Source: Falsiroseomonas bella
Lineage (GTDB): Bacteria; Pseudomonadota; Alphaproteobacteria; Acetobacterales; Acetobacteraceae
DNA length: 64,000 nt
Direction: 5' to 3'
NCBI RefSeq assembly: GCF_003173615.1
Contig: NZ_QGNA01000001.1
Location: 310,001 to 374,000, forward strand
A model generated the notes under the pieces. The model did not search any database, was not told the DNA's origin, and saw only the letters and a list, made by a program, of their open reading frames with translations. Positions 1-8,440 of the stretch are shown piece after piece. A program made the translations under genes and the position numbers. Within the stretch, counting starts at the first letter, position 1. Every line of letters starts with the position of its first letter.

Positions 1-191
1 CGTCCCGTGAGCATGCTCGCGCGCGACGGTGTGCAGATTGGCGACTGCGTGTAGGCACGGCGGAACGCCGTGCCGCGCTCGGCCAGCCCGTCCTGCGCCG
101 GCGTGCGGATATGCGGATTGCCGAGGCGGCGGATCGTGTCCCAGCGCTGCTGATCGGTGCAGATCCAGAGGATGTTCGGGCGTTTGCTCAC
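1..191 (-). CDS. Sulfatase (arylsulfatase/phosphonate monoester hydrolase type), N-terminal part
   Basis: The first 63 residues of a type I sulfatase, which runs off the left edge of the window. The N-terminus (VSKRPNILWICTDQQRWD) is the conserved sulfatase opening, in which the Asp helps bind the active-site calcium. Cys53 lies in the signature CTPSR, the site where the family's catalytic formylglycine is made. The GTG start overlaps the stop of the upstream Bug receptor gene (GTGA), so the two are probably translated from one message. There is no signal peptide, so a cytoplasmic enzyme is expected. Family knowledge allows sulfate-ester, sulfamate or phosphonate-ester substrates; the substrate cannot be told from this fragment. 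Confidence 0.9.
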   Translation of the reverse strand, partial: MSKRPNILWICTDQQRWDTIRRLGNPHIRTPAQDGLAERGTAFRRAYTQSPICTPSRASMLTG

Positions 192-1192
192 TCGATGCGG
201 ATCCCCGCGGCGCGCACCGCCTCGGCCCATTGCTTGCGCTGGTCGGCAATCAGCGCGCCGAAGGATTCCGCTGTTCCCGGCGCGGCGCTCGCTCCCATCT
301 CGCCCAGGCGTCCCGTCACCTCCGGCATCGCGAGCACCGCGTTGATCTCGGTGTTCAGGCGCTGGACGATCGCATCCGGCACGCCAGCGGGCGCCGTCAG
401 CCCGAACCAGCCGGGTGTCGAGAAGCCGGCGAGCCCCGCCTCGTCCGCCGTCGGCACCTCCGGCCAGGCGGAGATGCGCGGCGTGCCGGCGACCATCAGC
501 GGCCGCACGCGCCCGGCCTGCACCTGCCCCGCGGCTTCCAGCGGGCTTGCGATCATCGCCTGCACGCGGCCGGCGGCGAGGTCCGCTACGGCGGGCCCGC
601 CGCCGCGATAGGGCACATGCACCAGGTCGATGCCGGCGCGCAGCTTCAACAGTTCGAACGCGACATGCGGCAGCGAACCGTTGCCCGGCGAGGCGTAGTT
701 GAGCTGCCCCGGCCGCGACTTCGCCAGCGCGACGAACTCCGCGAAGTTCTGCGCCGGCACTTCGCTGCTGACCATCAGCGCGTTCGGGCTGAGCACGAGC
801 AGCGCGACGGGCCGGAAGTCGCGCTCGGAATTGAAGGGCAGGTTGGCGTAGGCGAAGGGGATGATGGCGAAGGGCGGCGGCGTCAGCAGCAGCGTGTAGC
901 CATCCGGCGCGCTGCGCGCGACTTCCGTGGTGCCGATGACGGTGGCGGCACCGGGCTTGTTGTCCACCACGACCGTGCGGCCGAGCCGCGTGCCCAGGTG
1001 GTTGGCAACCAGCCGCGCGGAGACATCGGAGGAGCCGCCGGGCGCAAAGGGAACCACGATGCGGATGTTGCGCGCGGGCCACTCGCCCTGCGCCTGGACC
1101 GCCGCAGGCAGGGCCAGCGCGCCCGCCGTGCCGAGCAGCAGCGCGCGACGGCCGGGCCGCGCCAAGGCGGCCCCGTGATGGCGTTCGGACAT
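188..1192 (-). CDS. Bug-family tripartite tricarboxylate transporter substrate-binding protein
   Basis: A 334-residue periplasmic receptor of the TctC/Bug family, which captures carboxylates or related small organics for TTT-type uptake. It has a Tat-like leader (GRRALLLGTAGALALPAAVQAQ) and the family landmarks IRIVVPFAPGG, VVVDNKPGA, APDGYTLLL and LVHVPYRGGGPA. The start is the ATG at 1192, with GGAGG just upstream. It is divergent from the FadR-type regulator and overlaps the sulfatase start by four bases. A sulfonated or sulfated ligand would fit that neighbour, but this is inference. No TctA/TctB membrane genes are present in the window. Confidence 0.93.
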   Translation of the reverse strand: MSERHHGAALARPGRRALLLGTAGALALPAAVQAQGEWPARNIRIVVPFAPGGSSDVSARLVANHLGTRLGRTVVVDNKPGAATVIGTTEVARSAPDGYTLLLTPPPFAIIPFAYANLPFNSERDFRPVALLVLSPNALMVSSEVPAQNFAEFVALAKSRPGQLNYASPGNGSLPHVAFELLKLRAGIDLVHVPYRGGGPAVADLAAGRVQAMIASPLEAAGQVQAGRVRPLMVAGTPRISAWPEVPTADEAGLAGFSTPGWFGLTAPAGVPDAIVQRLNTEINAVLAMPEVTGRLGEMGASAAPGTAESFGALIADQRKQWAEAVRAAGIRIE

Positions 1193-1226
1193 CCCTTCCT
1201 CCCCCGGTTCCGTGGCAAAGTGGCCT

Positions 1227-1248
1227 GACCAGTTGAAGGATGCTGGTC
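1227..1248. promoter_or_regulatory. Candidate regulator operator between Bug receptor and FadR-type gene
   Basis: An inverted repeat with arms GACCAG and CTGGTC and a 10-nt spacer, centred in the 93-bp divergent interval. A second short repeat (GGTG, five bases, CACC) follows at 1251-1263. The placement between a GntR-family regulator gene and its divergent neighbour is typical of an autoregulatory operator. The arms are short, so the call rests mainly on position. Confidence 0.35.
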
Positions 1249-1285
1249 CGGGTGCCAAACACCTGTCAACCAGCGAAGCCACCGC

Positions 1286-1978
1286 ATGCCCTTCGAACCC
1301 ATCGAGCCGCGGCGCCTGTTCCGCCGTATCGCCGAGCAGATCGCGGCGATGATCGCCCGCGGCGACCTGCCGCCCGGCAGCCGCCTGCCCGCGGAACGCG
1401 AACTGGCGCAGCGCCTCAACGTCAGCCGGCCATCGGTGCGGGAGGCGCTGATCGCGCTCGAGATCGCGGGCCTCGTCGAGGTGCGCGGCGGCTCGGGCGT
1501 CTATGTCCGCAACGGCGCGCCGGAACCCGTGGCGCAACCCGCCGATGCGCCCGGGCCCTTCGACGTGCTGGAAGCGCGCATGGTGGTGGAGCCCGAATGC
1601 GCCGCCCGCGCCGCGCGGGCCGAGCCGGCGGCGCGCGCCGCCGTCGCCGAGGCCTTCGGCCGCATGGCCGCCGCGCGCCGCGCCGGCCGGCCGGACGAGG
1701 ACAGCGACCGCGCCTTCCACCTCGCCATCGCGGAAGCCGCGGGGAACACCGCGCTCGCGCGCATCGTCGGCGGGCTGTGGCGCGACCAGACGGCGCCGCT
1801 GGCGAGCCGCCTGACCGACCTCGCCGTGTCGCCGGCACGGCGGCGCGACAACCTGGCGGAGCACGCGGCCATCGCTACGGCGATCGTGGCTGGCGATGCC
1901 GCCGCGGCGCGCGCCGCGATGCGCCGCCACCTCTCGGCCGTGCGCCGCGCGCGGCTCCAGGGCCTGGAAGGCGCATAG
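1286..1978 (+). CDS. GntR-family transcriptional regulator, FadR/FCD subfamily
   Basis: A 230-residue regulator. Residues about 8-75 form the winged helix-turn-helix (LPPGSRLPAERELAQRLNVS, then RPSVREALIALEIAGLVEVR and a wing ending GGSGVYV). The rest is an all-helical FCD ligand-binding domain with the expected acidic and His positions (DRAFHLAIAEAAGN and NLAEHAAIATAI). FCD proteins bind small organic acids, often through a metal, and usually repress adjacent catabolic genes. It faces the Bug receptor/sulfatase pair and is followed on the same strand by the hydrolase cluster, so either could be its regulon. Confidence 0.93.
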   Translation: MPFEPIEPRRLFRRIAEQIAAMIARGDLPPGSRLPAERELAQRLNVSRPSVREALIALEIAGLVEVRGGSGVYVRNGAPEPVAQPADAPGPFDVLEARMVVEPECAARAARAEPAARAAVAEAFGRMAAARRAGRPDEDSDRAFHLAIAEAAGNTALARIVGGLWRDQTAPLASRLTDLAVSPARRRDNLAEHAAIATAIVAGDAAAARAAMRRHLSAVRRARLQGLEGA

Positions 1979-2049
1979 CGGGGGCGCTTCCGCCCGGCGC
2001 GATCCGGTGCAAGCCTGTCGCCTGGCCGATGGCGAGGAGATGGCAGGCG

Positions 2050-3798
2050 ATGGACGCATTCGAGCGCAAGCTGCTGGACCAGGTGACGCTGGATGCGCCC
2101 TGGGAGCTGGTGGAAACCTTCTCCCGCACGGTGCGCACCCTGCCCGACGAGGTGAACCGCAGCGGCGAGATGATCGGGGAACGGCTGCGCGCCCGCGGCA
2201 TTCCCGTCACGCTGCACCGGCCGGAGATTTACCTGGCGGTGCCGCTCTCGGCCTCGGTGGAAGCCGGCGGCGTCACGCATCGCGCAAAGCCGCCCACCTC
2301 CTCGCTGCCGGTGCCGCAGGGGCGCACCGCGCCGCTGGTCTACCTGCCGGCGAACCCGGCCGCGCTGCGCTCCTATTCGCGCGACATCGGCAAGCTGTTC
2401 GGCGGCAGCATCCGCGACGAGGCGGAGGCGCGCGACCGCGTCGCCGGCAAGATCCTGCTGACGGAAGGCTTCGGCAACCCCGCCATCGCCTCCCTGGTGG
2501 AGGAATGGGGCGGGCTCGGCGTGATCGCGGCCAATCCGGGCGTCGATGTGCATTGGGGCACCTGCACCACGATCTGGGGCACGCCTGATCTCGATGACCT
2601 GCCGCGCAAGCCGAAGATCCCGATGGCCACGGTGAACAAGGCGAGCGGCGAGGCGCTGCGGAAGGTCGCCGAGGCCGGCGGCAGCGCGACGATCCGGAGC
2701 GAACTGCTCGAAGGCCTGTTCGCGCAGGTCGTGCCGGAGGTGCGCATCCCCGGCACGGACGGCACCGATGACTTCGTGCTGCTACATGGCCACTACGATT
2801 CCTGGGATGTCGGCGTCGGCGACAACGCTACCGGCAACGCCACGCTGCTGGAGATCGCACGCGTGTTGTGGGCGAATCGCGCGCAGCTTCGCCGCGGCGT
2901 GCGCATCTGCTGGTGGCCCGGCCATTCGACGGGCCGCTATGCTGGCAGCACCTGGTACTCGGATGCCTTCGCCATCGACCTCGACGAGCATTGCGTGGCG
3001 CAGGTGAACTGCGACAGCCCCGGCTGCCGCTGGGCCACCAGCTTCCACGACACTACCAGCATGCCGGAGACGAATGCGCTGGTGACGGCCGCGATCACCG
3101 AGGTGGTTCCCGACGCGGTGGTGAAGACCAAGCGCCCGAAGCAGGCGGGTGACTACTCCTTCAACAACATCGGCATCACCAGCTTCTACATGCTGAGCTC
3201 GACCATGCCGGACGAGCTGCGGAAGGAGAAGGGCTACTACGACGTCTCCGGCTGCGGCGGGAACATCGCCTGGCACACCGAGAACGACACGCTGGAGATC
3301 GCGGACAAGGACAATTTGCTGCGCGACATGCGGATCTACCTGCTCTCCGTGCTGCGCGTGACGCAGCCGGAACTGCTGCCTTTCGAGTTCACCGCGACGG
3401 CCGAAAACTTCGCCCGGACGCTGGCGCGCTACGCCGAGGCCGCGGGTGGTCTTGCCGATCTCTCGCCCGCCATCGCCGCGACGGAGGAGTTCCGCGGCGC
3501 GGTCGCGACGCTGCAGCGCGATGCCGCCGCCGGCGCCGTGCCGGCGGCGCGCGCCAATGCGGTGCTGAAGCGGCTTGCGCGCCTGCTGGTGCCGCTGGAT
3601 TTCACCACCGGCCCGCGCTTCACGCACGATCCCGCCTATTCCACGGGTTCCCTGCCCTGCCTTGCGGCGGCGGCCGAGCTGAAGCGCCACGAGGGCACGA
3701 TGCGCGGCTTCGCGCAAACCCAGCTGCTGCGCGGGCGGAACCGCTACGTGGCCGCGCTGCGCGAGGCGACGCGGCTGGTACGTTTCGCCGACGGCTGA
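2050..3798 (+). CDS. M28-like metallopeptidase-fold protein with PA domain, lacking the Glu-Glu dyad
   Basis: A 582-residue protein with a protease-associated (PA)-like segment (residues about 100-200), an M28 aminopeptidase fold (about 230-440) and a helical C-terminal extension. Expected M28 metal ligands are visible: His248 in GHYDSW, Asp in GVGDNATGN, Asp in QVNCDSPG and the last His in IAWHTENDT. The catalytic/metal Glu-Glu pair (usually GEExGLxGS) is replaced by GHSTGRYAGS, with His292-Ser293 in its place. The start at 2050 was preferred to an ATG at 2029 because of an upstream GAGGAG. A paralogue lies two genes downstream with the same substitution, so this is not a random mutation. 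No signal peptide is seen. The natural substrate is unknown. Confidence 0.82.
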   Translation: MDAFERKLLDQVTLDAPWELVETFSRTVRTLPDEVNRSGEMIGERLRARGIPVTLHRPEIYLAVPLSASVEAGGVTHRAKPPTSSLPVPQGRTAPLVYLPANPAALRSYSRDIGKLFGGSIRDEAEARDRVAGKILLTEGFGNPAIASLVEEWGGLGVIAANPGVDVHWGTCTTIWGTPDLDDLPRKPKIPMATVNKASGEALRKVAEAGGSATIRSELLEGLFAQVVPEVRIPGTDGTDDFVLLHGHYDSWDVGVGDNATGNATLLEIARVLWANRAQLRRGVRICWWPGHSTGRYAGSTWYSDAFAIDLDEHCVAQVNCDSPGCRWATSFHDTTSMPETNALVTAAITEVVPDAVVKTKRPKQAGDYSFNNIGITSFYMLSSTMPDELRKEKGYYDVSGCGGNIAWHTENDTLEIADKDNLLRDMRIYLLSVLRVTQPELLPFEFTATAENFARTLARYAEAAGGLADLSPAIAATEEFRGAVATLQRDAAAGAVPAARANAVLKRLARLLVPLDFTTGPRFTHDPAYSTGSLPCLAAAAELKRHEGTMRGFAQTQLLRGRNRYVAALREATRLVRFADG

Positions 3799-3878
3799 CG
3801 CGACGCAATCGCGCCCGGCCTCTTTTCGCCGGGCGCGGATGCGTGCCAGCATCGGGGCGACGGGTTGGGGATCAGGGC

Positions 3879-5300
3879 ATGACGGCTTCGCGGGCTGGGG
3901 CCATCGCGCGGGCGCAGCGCGGCTTCGACGAGGGCGAGTACCTCGCGCGGCTGCGCGACCTCGTCGCCGTGCCGACCGAGAGCCAGCTCGAGGGCAGCCT
4001 GCCGGCGCTGACGCGCTATTGCGCGGAGACGATGCCGGCGCTGATGCGGGGCATGGGCTTCGAGCCCACCGTTCTCGACAACCCCCGCGAGGGGCGCGGC
4101 CCGGTCTTCGTCGGCACGCGCATCGAGGACCCCGCGCTGCCCACCGTGCTGGTCTATGGTCATGGCGACGTCGTGCGCGGCCTCGCGCCGAAATGGAGCG
4201 CGGGGCTCGATCCCTGGCAGGTCACGGTGCGCGGCGAGAAATGGTACGGCCGCGGCACGGTGGACAACAAGGGCCAGCATCTGATCGCCATCGATGCGCT
4301 GCGCGCCGTCATCGCGGAGCGCGGCCGCCTGGGCTTCAATGCGAAGGTGCTGGTGGAGACCGGCGAGGAACAGGGCTCGCCCGGCCTGCGCGAGCTGCTG
4401 CGGGCGGAGAAGCACCGGCTCGCCGCCGATGTCTTCATCGGCCTCGACGGGCCGCGGCAGACGACCTTCATGCCGGAGATGAAGCTCGGCGCGCGGGGCG
4501 GCGTCGCCTTCGACCTCGTGGTGCATCTGCGCGACCACGCGCATCATTCCGGCCATTGGGGCGGCGTGCTGACCGATCCCGGCTTCGTGCTCGCGCAGGC
4601 CATGGCGAGCATCGTGGACCGCAAGGGCCGCATCCAGGTGGAGGGCTGGACTCCGAAGGAGATCCCGCCCGCCGTGAAGCGCGCGATCGGCGCCCTGGTT
4701 TTCGAGGACATCCCCGGCCTGCCGGAAGGCGACCCCGACTGGGGCGAGCCCGGTCTGACGAAAGCGGAAAAGATGTTCGGCTGGACGAGCGTGATCGTGC
4801 TCGCCGCCCTCACCGGCCATCCGGACGCGCCGACCAACGCCGTGCAGGGCGAGGCCCGGGCACGGCTGCAGGTGCGCCATTGCGCCGACATCAAGGGCGC
4901 CGACATCGTGCCGGCGCTGCGCCGCCACCTGGACAAGCACGGCTTCCAGATCGTGCGCGTCGAGCCGGTGCTGGAGCGCGACATGTTCGGCGCCAGCCGC
5001 ACCGATCCGGACGATCCCTGGGTGCGCTTCGTCGCCGACAGCATGCAGCGCAGCGCCGGCCGCGCGCCCAACGTCGTGCCGAATTCCTCCGGCTCCAATC
5101 CTTCGGACATGTTCCAGGAGGAGCTGGGACTGCCGGTGATCTGGATCCCGAACAGCTATGCCGGATGCAACCAGCACGGCCCGGACGAGCACGCGCTGGC
5201 GCCGCTGCTGCGCGAGGGGCTCGGCCTGATGGCCGGGCTCTGGTGGGACATCGGCGAGGGCCAGACGCCTCGCCGCGATGCGAAAGGAACCCCCCGATGA
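3879..5300 (+). CDS. M20-family metallopeptidase/deacylase (ArgE/DapE/carnosinase type)
   Basis: A 473-residue zinc hydrolase of the M20 clan. Landmarks are VYGHGDVV (first zinc His and following Asp), GRGTVDNKGQ (bridging Asp), VETGEEQGSPGL (catalytic Glu-Glu) and a C-terminal zinc His region (AGCNQHGPDEH). The lid/dimerisation domain lies between residues about 200 and 360, near the HHSGHWGG motif. Members cleave amide bonds of N-acyl amino acids or dipeptides. Its stop overlaps the next start (ATGA), so it is co-transcribed with the second M28-like gene. The start at 3879 was chosen over an upstream in-frame ATG because the conserved N-terminus begins there and a GGGG stretch precedes it. 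Confidence 0.92.
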   Translation: MTASRAGAIARAQRGFDEGEYLARLRDLVAVPTESQLEGSLPALTRYCAETMPALMRGMGFEPTVLDNPREGRGPVFVGTRIEDPALPTVLVYGHGDVVRGLAPKWSAGLDPWQVTVRGEKWYGRGTVDNKGQHLIAIDALRAVIAERGRLGFNAKVLVETGEEQGSPGLRELLRAEKHRLAADVFIGLDGPRQTTFMPEMKLGARGGVAFDLVVHLRDHAHHSGHWGGVLTDPGFVLAQAMASIVDRKGRIQVEGWTPKEIPPAVKRAIGALVFEDIPGLPEGDPDWGEPGLTKAEKMFGWTSVIVLAALTGHPDAPTNAVQGEARARLQVRHCADIKGADIVPALRRHLDKHGFQIVRVEPVLERDMFGASRTDPDDPWVRFVADSMQRSAGRAPNVVPNSSGSNPSDMFQEELGLPVIWIPNSYAGCNQHGPDEHALAPLLREGLGLMAGLWWDIGEGQTPRRDAKGTPR

Positions 5301-6994
5301 CCGACGCCCCGCCCGACAGCCTCGCCGCCGCCGTCAGCGGCCCGGAGATGATGGCGAACCTGCGCGAGATCGCGCGCTGGGTGAAGCTGTCGGGCACCGC
5401 GGAGGAGCGCGAGGCCTTCGGCTTCCTCGAGAAGCGGATGCAGGAATACGGCTTCCGCACGACGCTGCTGCTGCACGACGCCTTCATCAGCCTGCCCGGC
5501 AAGGCGAGCGTGACCGTTGACGGCAAGGCGGTGACCGCGATCACGCAATCCTTCTCCCTGCCCTCGCCCGCCGGCGGGCTTTCGGGCGTGCCGGTCTATC
5601 TCGGCCACGGCACCGACGAGGATTTCGCCGGCAAGGATCTGCGCGGCCGCATCGTGCTGGTGGAGGGGATGGCGACGCCTGCCGTCGCGGCGCGCGCCAC
5701 CGCGGCCGGCGCGGCGGGACAGCTCCACATCAGCCATCACGAGCACATTCACGAGATGTGCATCTCCCCGGTCTGGGGCAGCCCGGGCGCGAGCACGCTG
5801 GCGGAGATGCCGCGCACCGTCGCCTGCAGCGTCAACAACGCCGATGGCGGCGCGATCCGCGATGCGCTCGCCGCCGGGAAGCAGCCGCAGGTGACGCTAC
5901 ATGCCGAGGTGGACACAGGCTGGCGCAAGACGCCGATCCTGCAATGCGAGCTCGACGGGTCGGAGGCCGACGGCCCCTTCGTGATGATGTCGGGCCACTA
6001 CGACACTTGGTACTACGGCGTGATGGACAACGGCTCGGCCAATTGCGGCATGATGGAGGTCGGCCGCCTGCTGGCGCAGCGCCGATCCTCGCTGCGGCGC
6101 GGGCTGCGCATCTGCTTCTGGTCCGGCCATTCGCATGGGCGCTATTCGGGCTCGGCCTGGTATGCCGACACGCATTGGGACGAGCTGGACCGCCGCTGTG
6201 TCGCGCATGTGAACGTGGACAGCCTGGGTGGCGCCGGCGCGGCCGTGCTGGAGAATGCGGCCGCGATGACGGAGCTGAGGCACCTCGCGGCGGAGGCGGT
6301 GCAGGCGCACACCAACCAGACCTACAAGGGCAAGCGTAAGGCGCGCAATTCCGACGAGAGCTTCGTCGGCATCGGCATCCCCTCGATGCTCGGCTCGATC
6401 AGCGAACAGCCGCACCGGCACAGCGCGGCGCGCAATGCGCTGGGCTGGTGGTGGCACACGCCGCACGACCTGCTCGACAAGATCGACGAGTCCAACCTGG
6501 TGCGCGACACGCGCGTGCTGATGCAGGTGTGCTGGCGCCTGCTGACGGATGCGGTCGTGCCGCTCGATCACGCCGCGACCGCCGAGGCGCTGGCGAAGGA
6601 GCTGGAGCCGTTGGCGGGCAAGCTCGACAGGCGCTTCCCGATTGCGCCGCTGATGCAGGCTGCGGCGTCGCTGCGGCAGGCCGCACAGGCGCTCTCGGCG
6701 CCGGGTGGCGGCGCGAAGGATGTCGCAGCCGTGAATGCGGCGCTGATGCGAGCCTCGCGCGCGCTGGTGCCGGCGGACTACACGCTGGGCGACCGCTTCC
6801 GCCACGACCCGGCGCTGCCGACGCCCGCCTGGGCCGCCGTGCAGCCGCTGCGCGACCTGGCCGCGACCGCGCCCGGATCCGACGCGGAGAAATTCGCCAT
6901 GGTGGACGCGCTGCGCGCCCGCAACCGCCTGGCCCATGCGCTGCGGGAAGCGACCGCCGCGCTCCATGCCGCACGCGCCGCGATGGGACACTGA
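5297..6994 (+). CDS. Second M28-like protein lacking the Glu-Glu dyad (paralogue)
   Basis: A 565-residue paralogue of the protein encoded at 2050-3798, with the same order: N-terminal helices, PA-like segment, M28 fold, helical tail. Retained ligands are His234 in GHYDTW, Asp in GVMDNGSAN, Asp in HVNVDSLGG and the terminal His in WWWHTPHDLLDKID. In place of Glu-Glu it has GHSHGRYSGS (His278-Ser279), matching GHSTGRYAGS of its paralogue. ATG overlaps the preceding TGA and AAGGAA lies upstream. The two copies flank an M20 enzyme, suggesting they act on related substrates or form a hetero-oligomer (inference). Confidence 0.82.
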   Translation: MTDAPPDSLAAAVSGPEMMANLREIARWVKLSGTAEEREAFGFLEKRMQEYGFRTTLLLHDAFISLPGKASVTVDGKAVTAITQSFSLPSPAGGLSGVPVYLGHGTDEDFAGKDLRGRIVLVEGMATPAVAARATAAGAAGQLHISHHEHIHEMCISPVWGSPGASTLAEMPRTVACSVNNADGGAIRDALAAGKQPQVTLHAEVDTGWRKTPILQCELDGSEADGPFVMMSGHYDTWYYGVMDNGSANCGMMEVGRLLAQRRSSLRRGLRICFWSGHSHGRYSGSAWYADTHWDELDRRCVAHVNVDSLGGAGAAVLENAAAMTELRHLAAEAVQAHTNQTYKGKRKARNSDESFVGIGIPSMLGSISEQPHRHSAARNALGWWWHTPHDLLDKIDESNLVRDTRVLMQVCWRLLTDAVVPLDHAATAEALAKELEPLAGKLDRRFPIAPLMQAAASLRQAAQALSAPGGGAKDVAAVNAALMRASRALVPADYTLGDRFRHDPALPTPAWAAVQPLRDLAATAPGSDAEKFAMVDALRARNRLAHALREATAALHAARAAMGH

Positions 6995-6996
6995 CG

Positions 6997-8424
6997 ATGA
7001 TCCGCAACGATGAACAGATCTGGCGCCTGGTGGATGAGCGCCGCGAGCCCTATGCCGCGCTCAGCGACACCGTCTGGGGCATGCCGGAGCTCTGCTACGA
7101 TGAGCACCGTTCCTGCGCCGAGCATGTCGCGATGCTGGAGCGCGAGGGCTTCCGCATCACGCAGAACGTCGCGGATATTCCCACTGCCGTGATGGGCGAG
7201 GCGGGCGAGGACGGGCCGGTCATCGCCATCCTCGGCGAATACGACGCGCTGCCGGGCCTCAGCCAGGAAGCCGGCATCGCGGAGCCGAAGCCGATGCCGG
7301 GCGAGACGCGCGGGCATGGCTGCGGCCACAACCTTCTCGGCTCCGCCTCGCTGCTCGCCGCGGCGGCGGTGAAGGACTGGCTGAAGGCGAACAACGTGAA
7401 GGGCCGCGTGCGCTACTATGGCTGCCCGGCGGAGGAAGGCGGCGCCGCCAAGGGCTTCATGGTCCGCGCCGGCGCCTTCGACGACGTGGACATCGCGATC
7501 TCCTGGCATCCGGCCGCCTTCTCCGGGGTGAACGAGGCGGTCAGCCTCGCCAACACCCGCATCGACTTCAGCTTCCAGGGCCGCGCGGCGCATGCGGCCT
7601 CCTCCCCGCATCTCGGCCGCTCCGCGCTCGACGCGATCGAGTTGATGAATGTCGGCGTCAACTACATGCGCGAGCACATGCCATCCGACGCGCGCATCCA
7701 CTACGCCTATCTCGATGCCGGCGGCATCGCGCCCAACGTCGTGCAGGCACGCACCAAGGTGCGCTACCTGATCCGCGCGCGGAACCTGGAGGAGCTGACC
7801 GGGCTGGTGGAGCGCGTGCGCAAGATCGCCGACGGCGCGGCGCTGATGACGGAGACGACGGTCACCACCCAGGTGATCTCCGCCGTCTCCAACCTGCTCG
7901 GCAACACGCCGCTGGAGCAGGCGATGCATGCGAATTTCGAGCGCCTCGGCCCGCCGCCCTTCACGGCGGAGGACCGCGCCTTCGCCGCCGAGATCCAGAA
8001 GACGCTGCGGCCGGAGGACATCAGCTCCGCCTATCGTCGCCAGGGCCTGCCGCCGGAGACGGGGAAGGCACTGTGCGACGCGATCGTGCCGCTCGGCGCG
8101 AAGGGCGCGGGGATGAACGGCTCCACCGATGTGGGCGACGTCTCCTGGAAGGTTCCCACCGTGCAGGCGCGCGGCGCCACCTATGCCATCGGCACGCCCG
8201 GCCATTCCTGGCAGGTGGTGGCGCAGGGCAAGACGGATGCGGCGCATACCGGCATGGTGCATGTCGCGAAGATCATGGCCGGCACGGCGGTGGATGCGAT
8301 CCTCAACCCCGACCTGATCGCCAAGGCCAAGGCCGACCACCACGCGCGCACCGGCGGCAAGCCCTATCAGAGCCCGCTGCCGGCGGATGCGAAGCCGGCG
8401 CTCGGCATGTCGCTCGCCGAGTAA
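6997..8424 (+). CDS. M20 amidohydrolase, AbgB-like (p-aminobenzoyl-glutamate hydrolase family)
   Basis: A 475-residue M20D-type amidohydrolase, close in length to AbgB (about 480). Metal-site motifs are GEYDALPGL, RGHGCGHNLLG and CPAEEGGAAK, followed by ISWHPAAFSG. The dimerisation domain contains the conserved GRAAHAASSPHLGRSALDA. The C-terminal His motif (GTPGHSWQVVAQGK) is also present. AbgB-like enzymes hydrolyse N-acyl amino-acid amides such as p-aminobenzoyl-glutamate. It begins two bases after the preceding stop and is followed 16 bases later by a peptide-type binding protein, which supports an amide or peptide salvage role. Confidence 0.92.
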   Translation: MIRNDEQIWRLVDERREPYAALSDTVWGMPELCYDEHRSCAEHVAMLEREGFRITQNVADIPTAVMGEAGEDGPVIAILGEYDALPGLSQEAGIAEPKPMPGETRGHGCGHNLLGSASLLAAAAVKDWLKANNVKGRVRYYGCPAEEGGAAKGFMVRAGAFDDVDIAISWHPAAFSGVNEAVSLANTRIDFSFQGRAAHAASSPHLGRSALDAIELMNVGVNYMREHMPSDARIHYAYLDAGGIAPNVVQARTKVRYLIRARNLEELTGLVERVRKIADGAALMTETTVTTQVISAVSNLLGNTPLEQAMHANFERLGPPPFTAEDRAFAAEIQKTLRPEDISSAYRRQGLPPETGKALCDAIVPLGAKGAGMNGSTDVGDVSWKVPTVQARGATYAIGTPGHSWQVVAQGKTDAAHTGMVHVAKIMAGTAVDAILNPDLIAKAKADHHARTGGKPYQSPLPADAKPALGMSLAE

Positions 8425-8440
8425 TGCAAGGAGCAATGCG

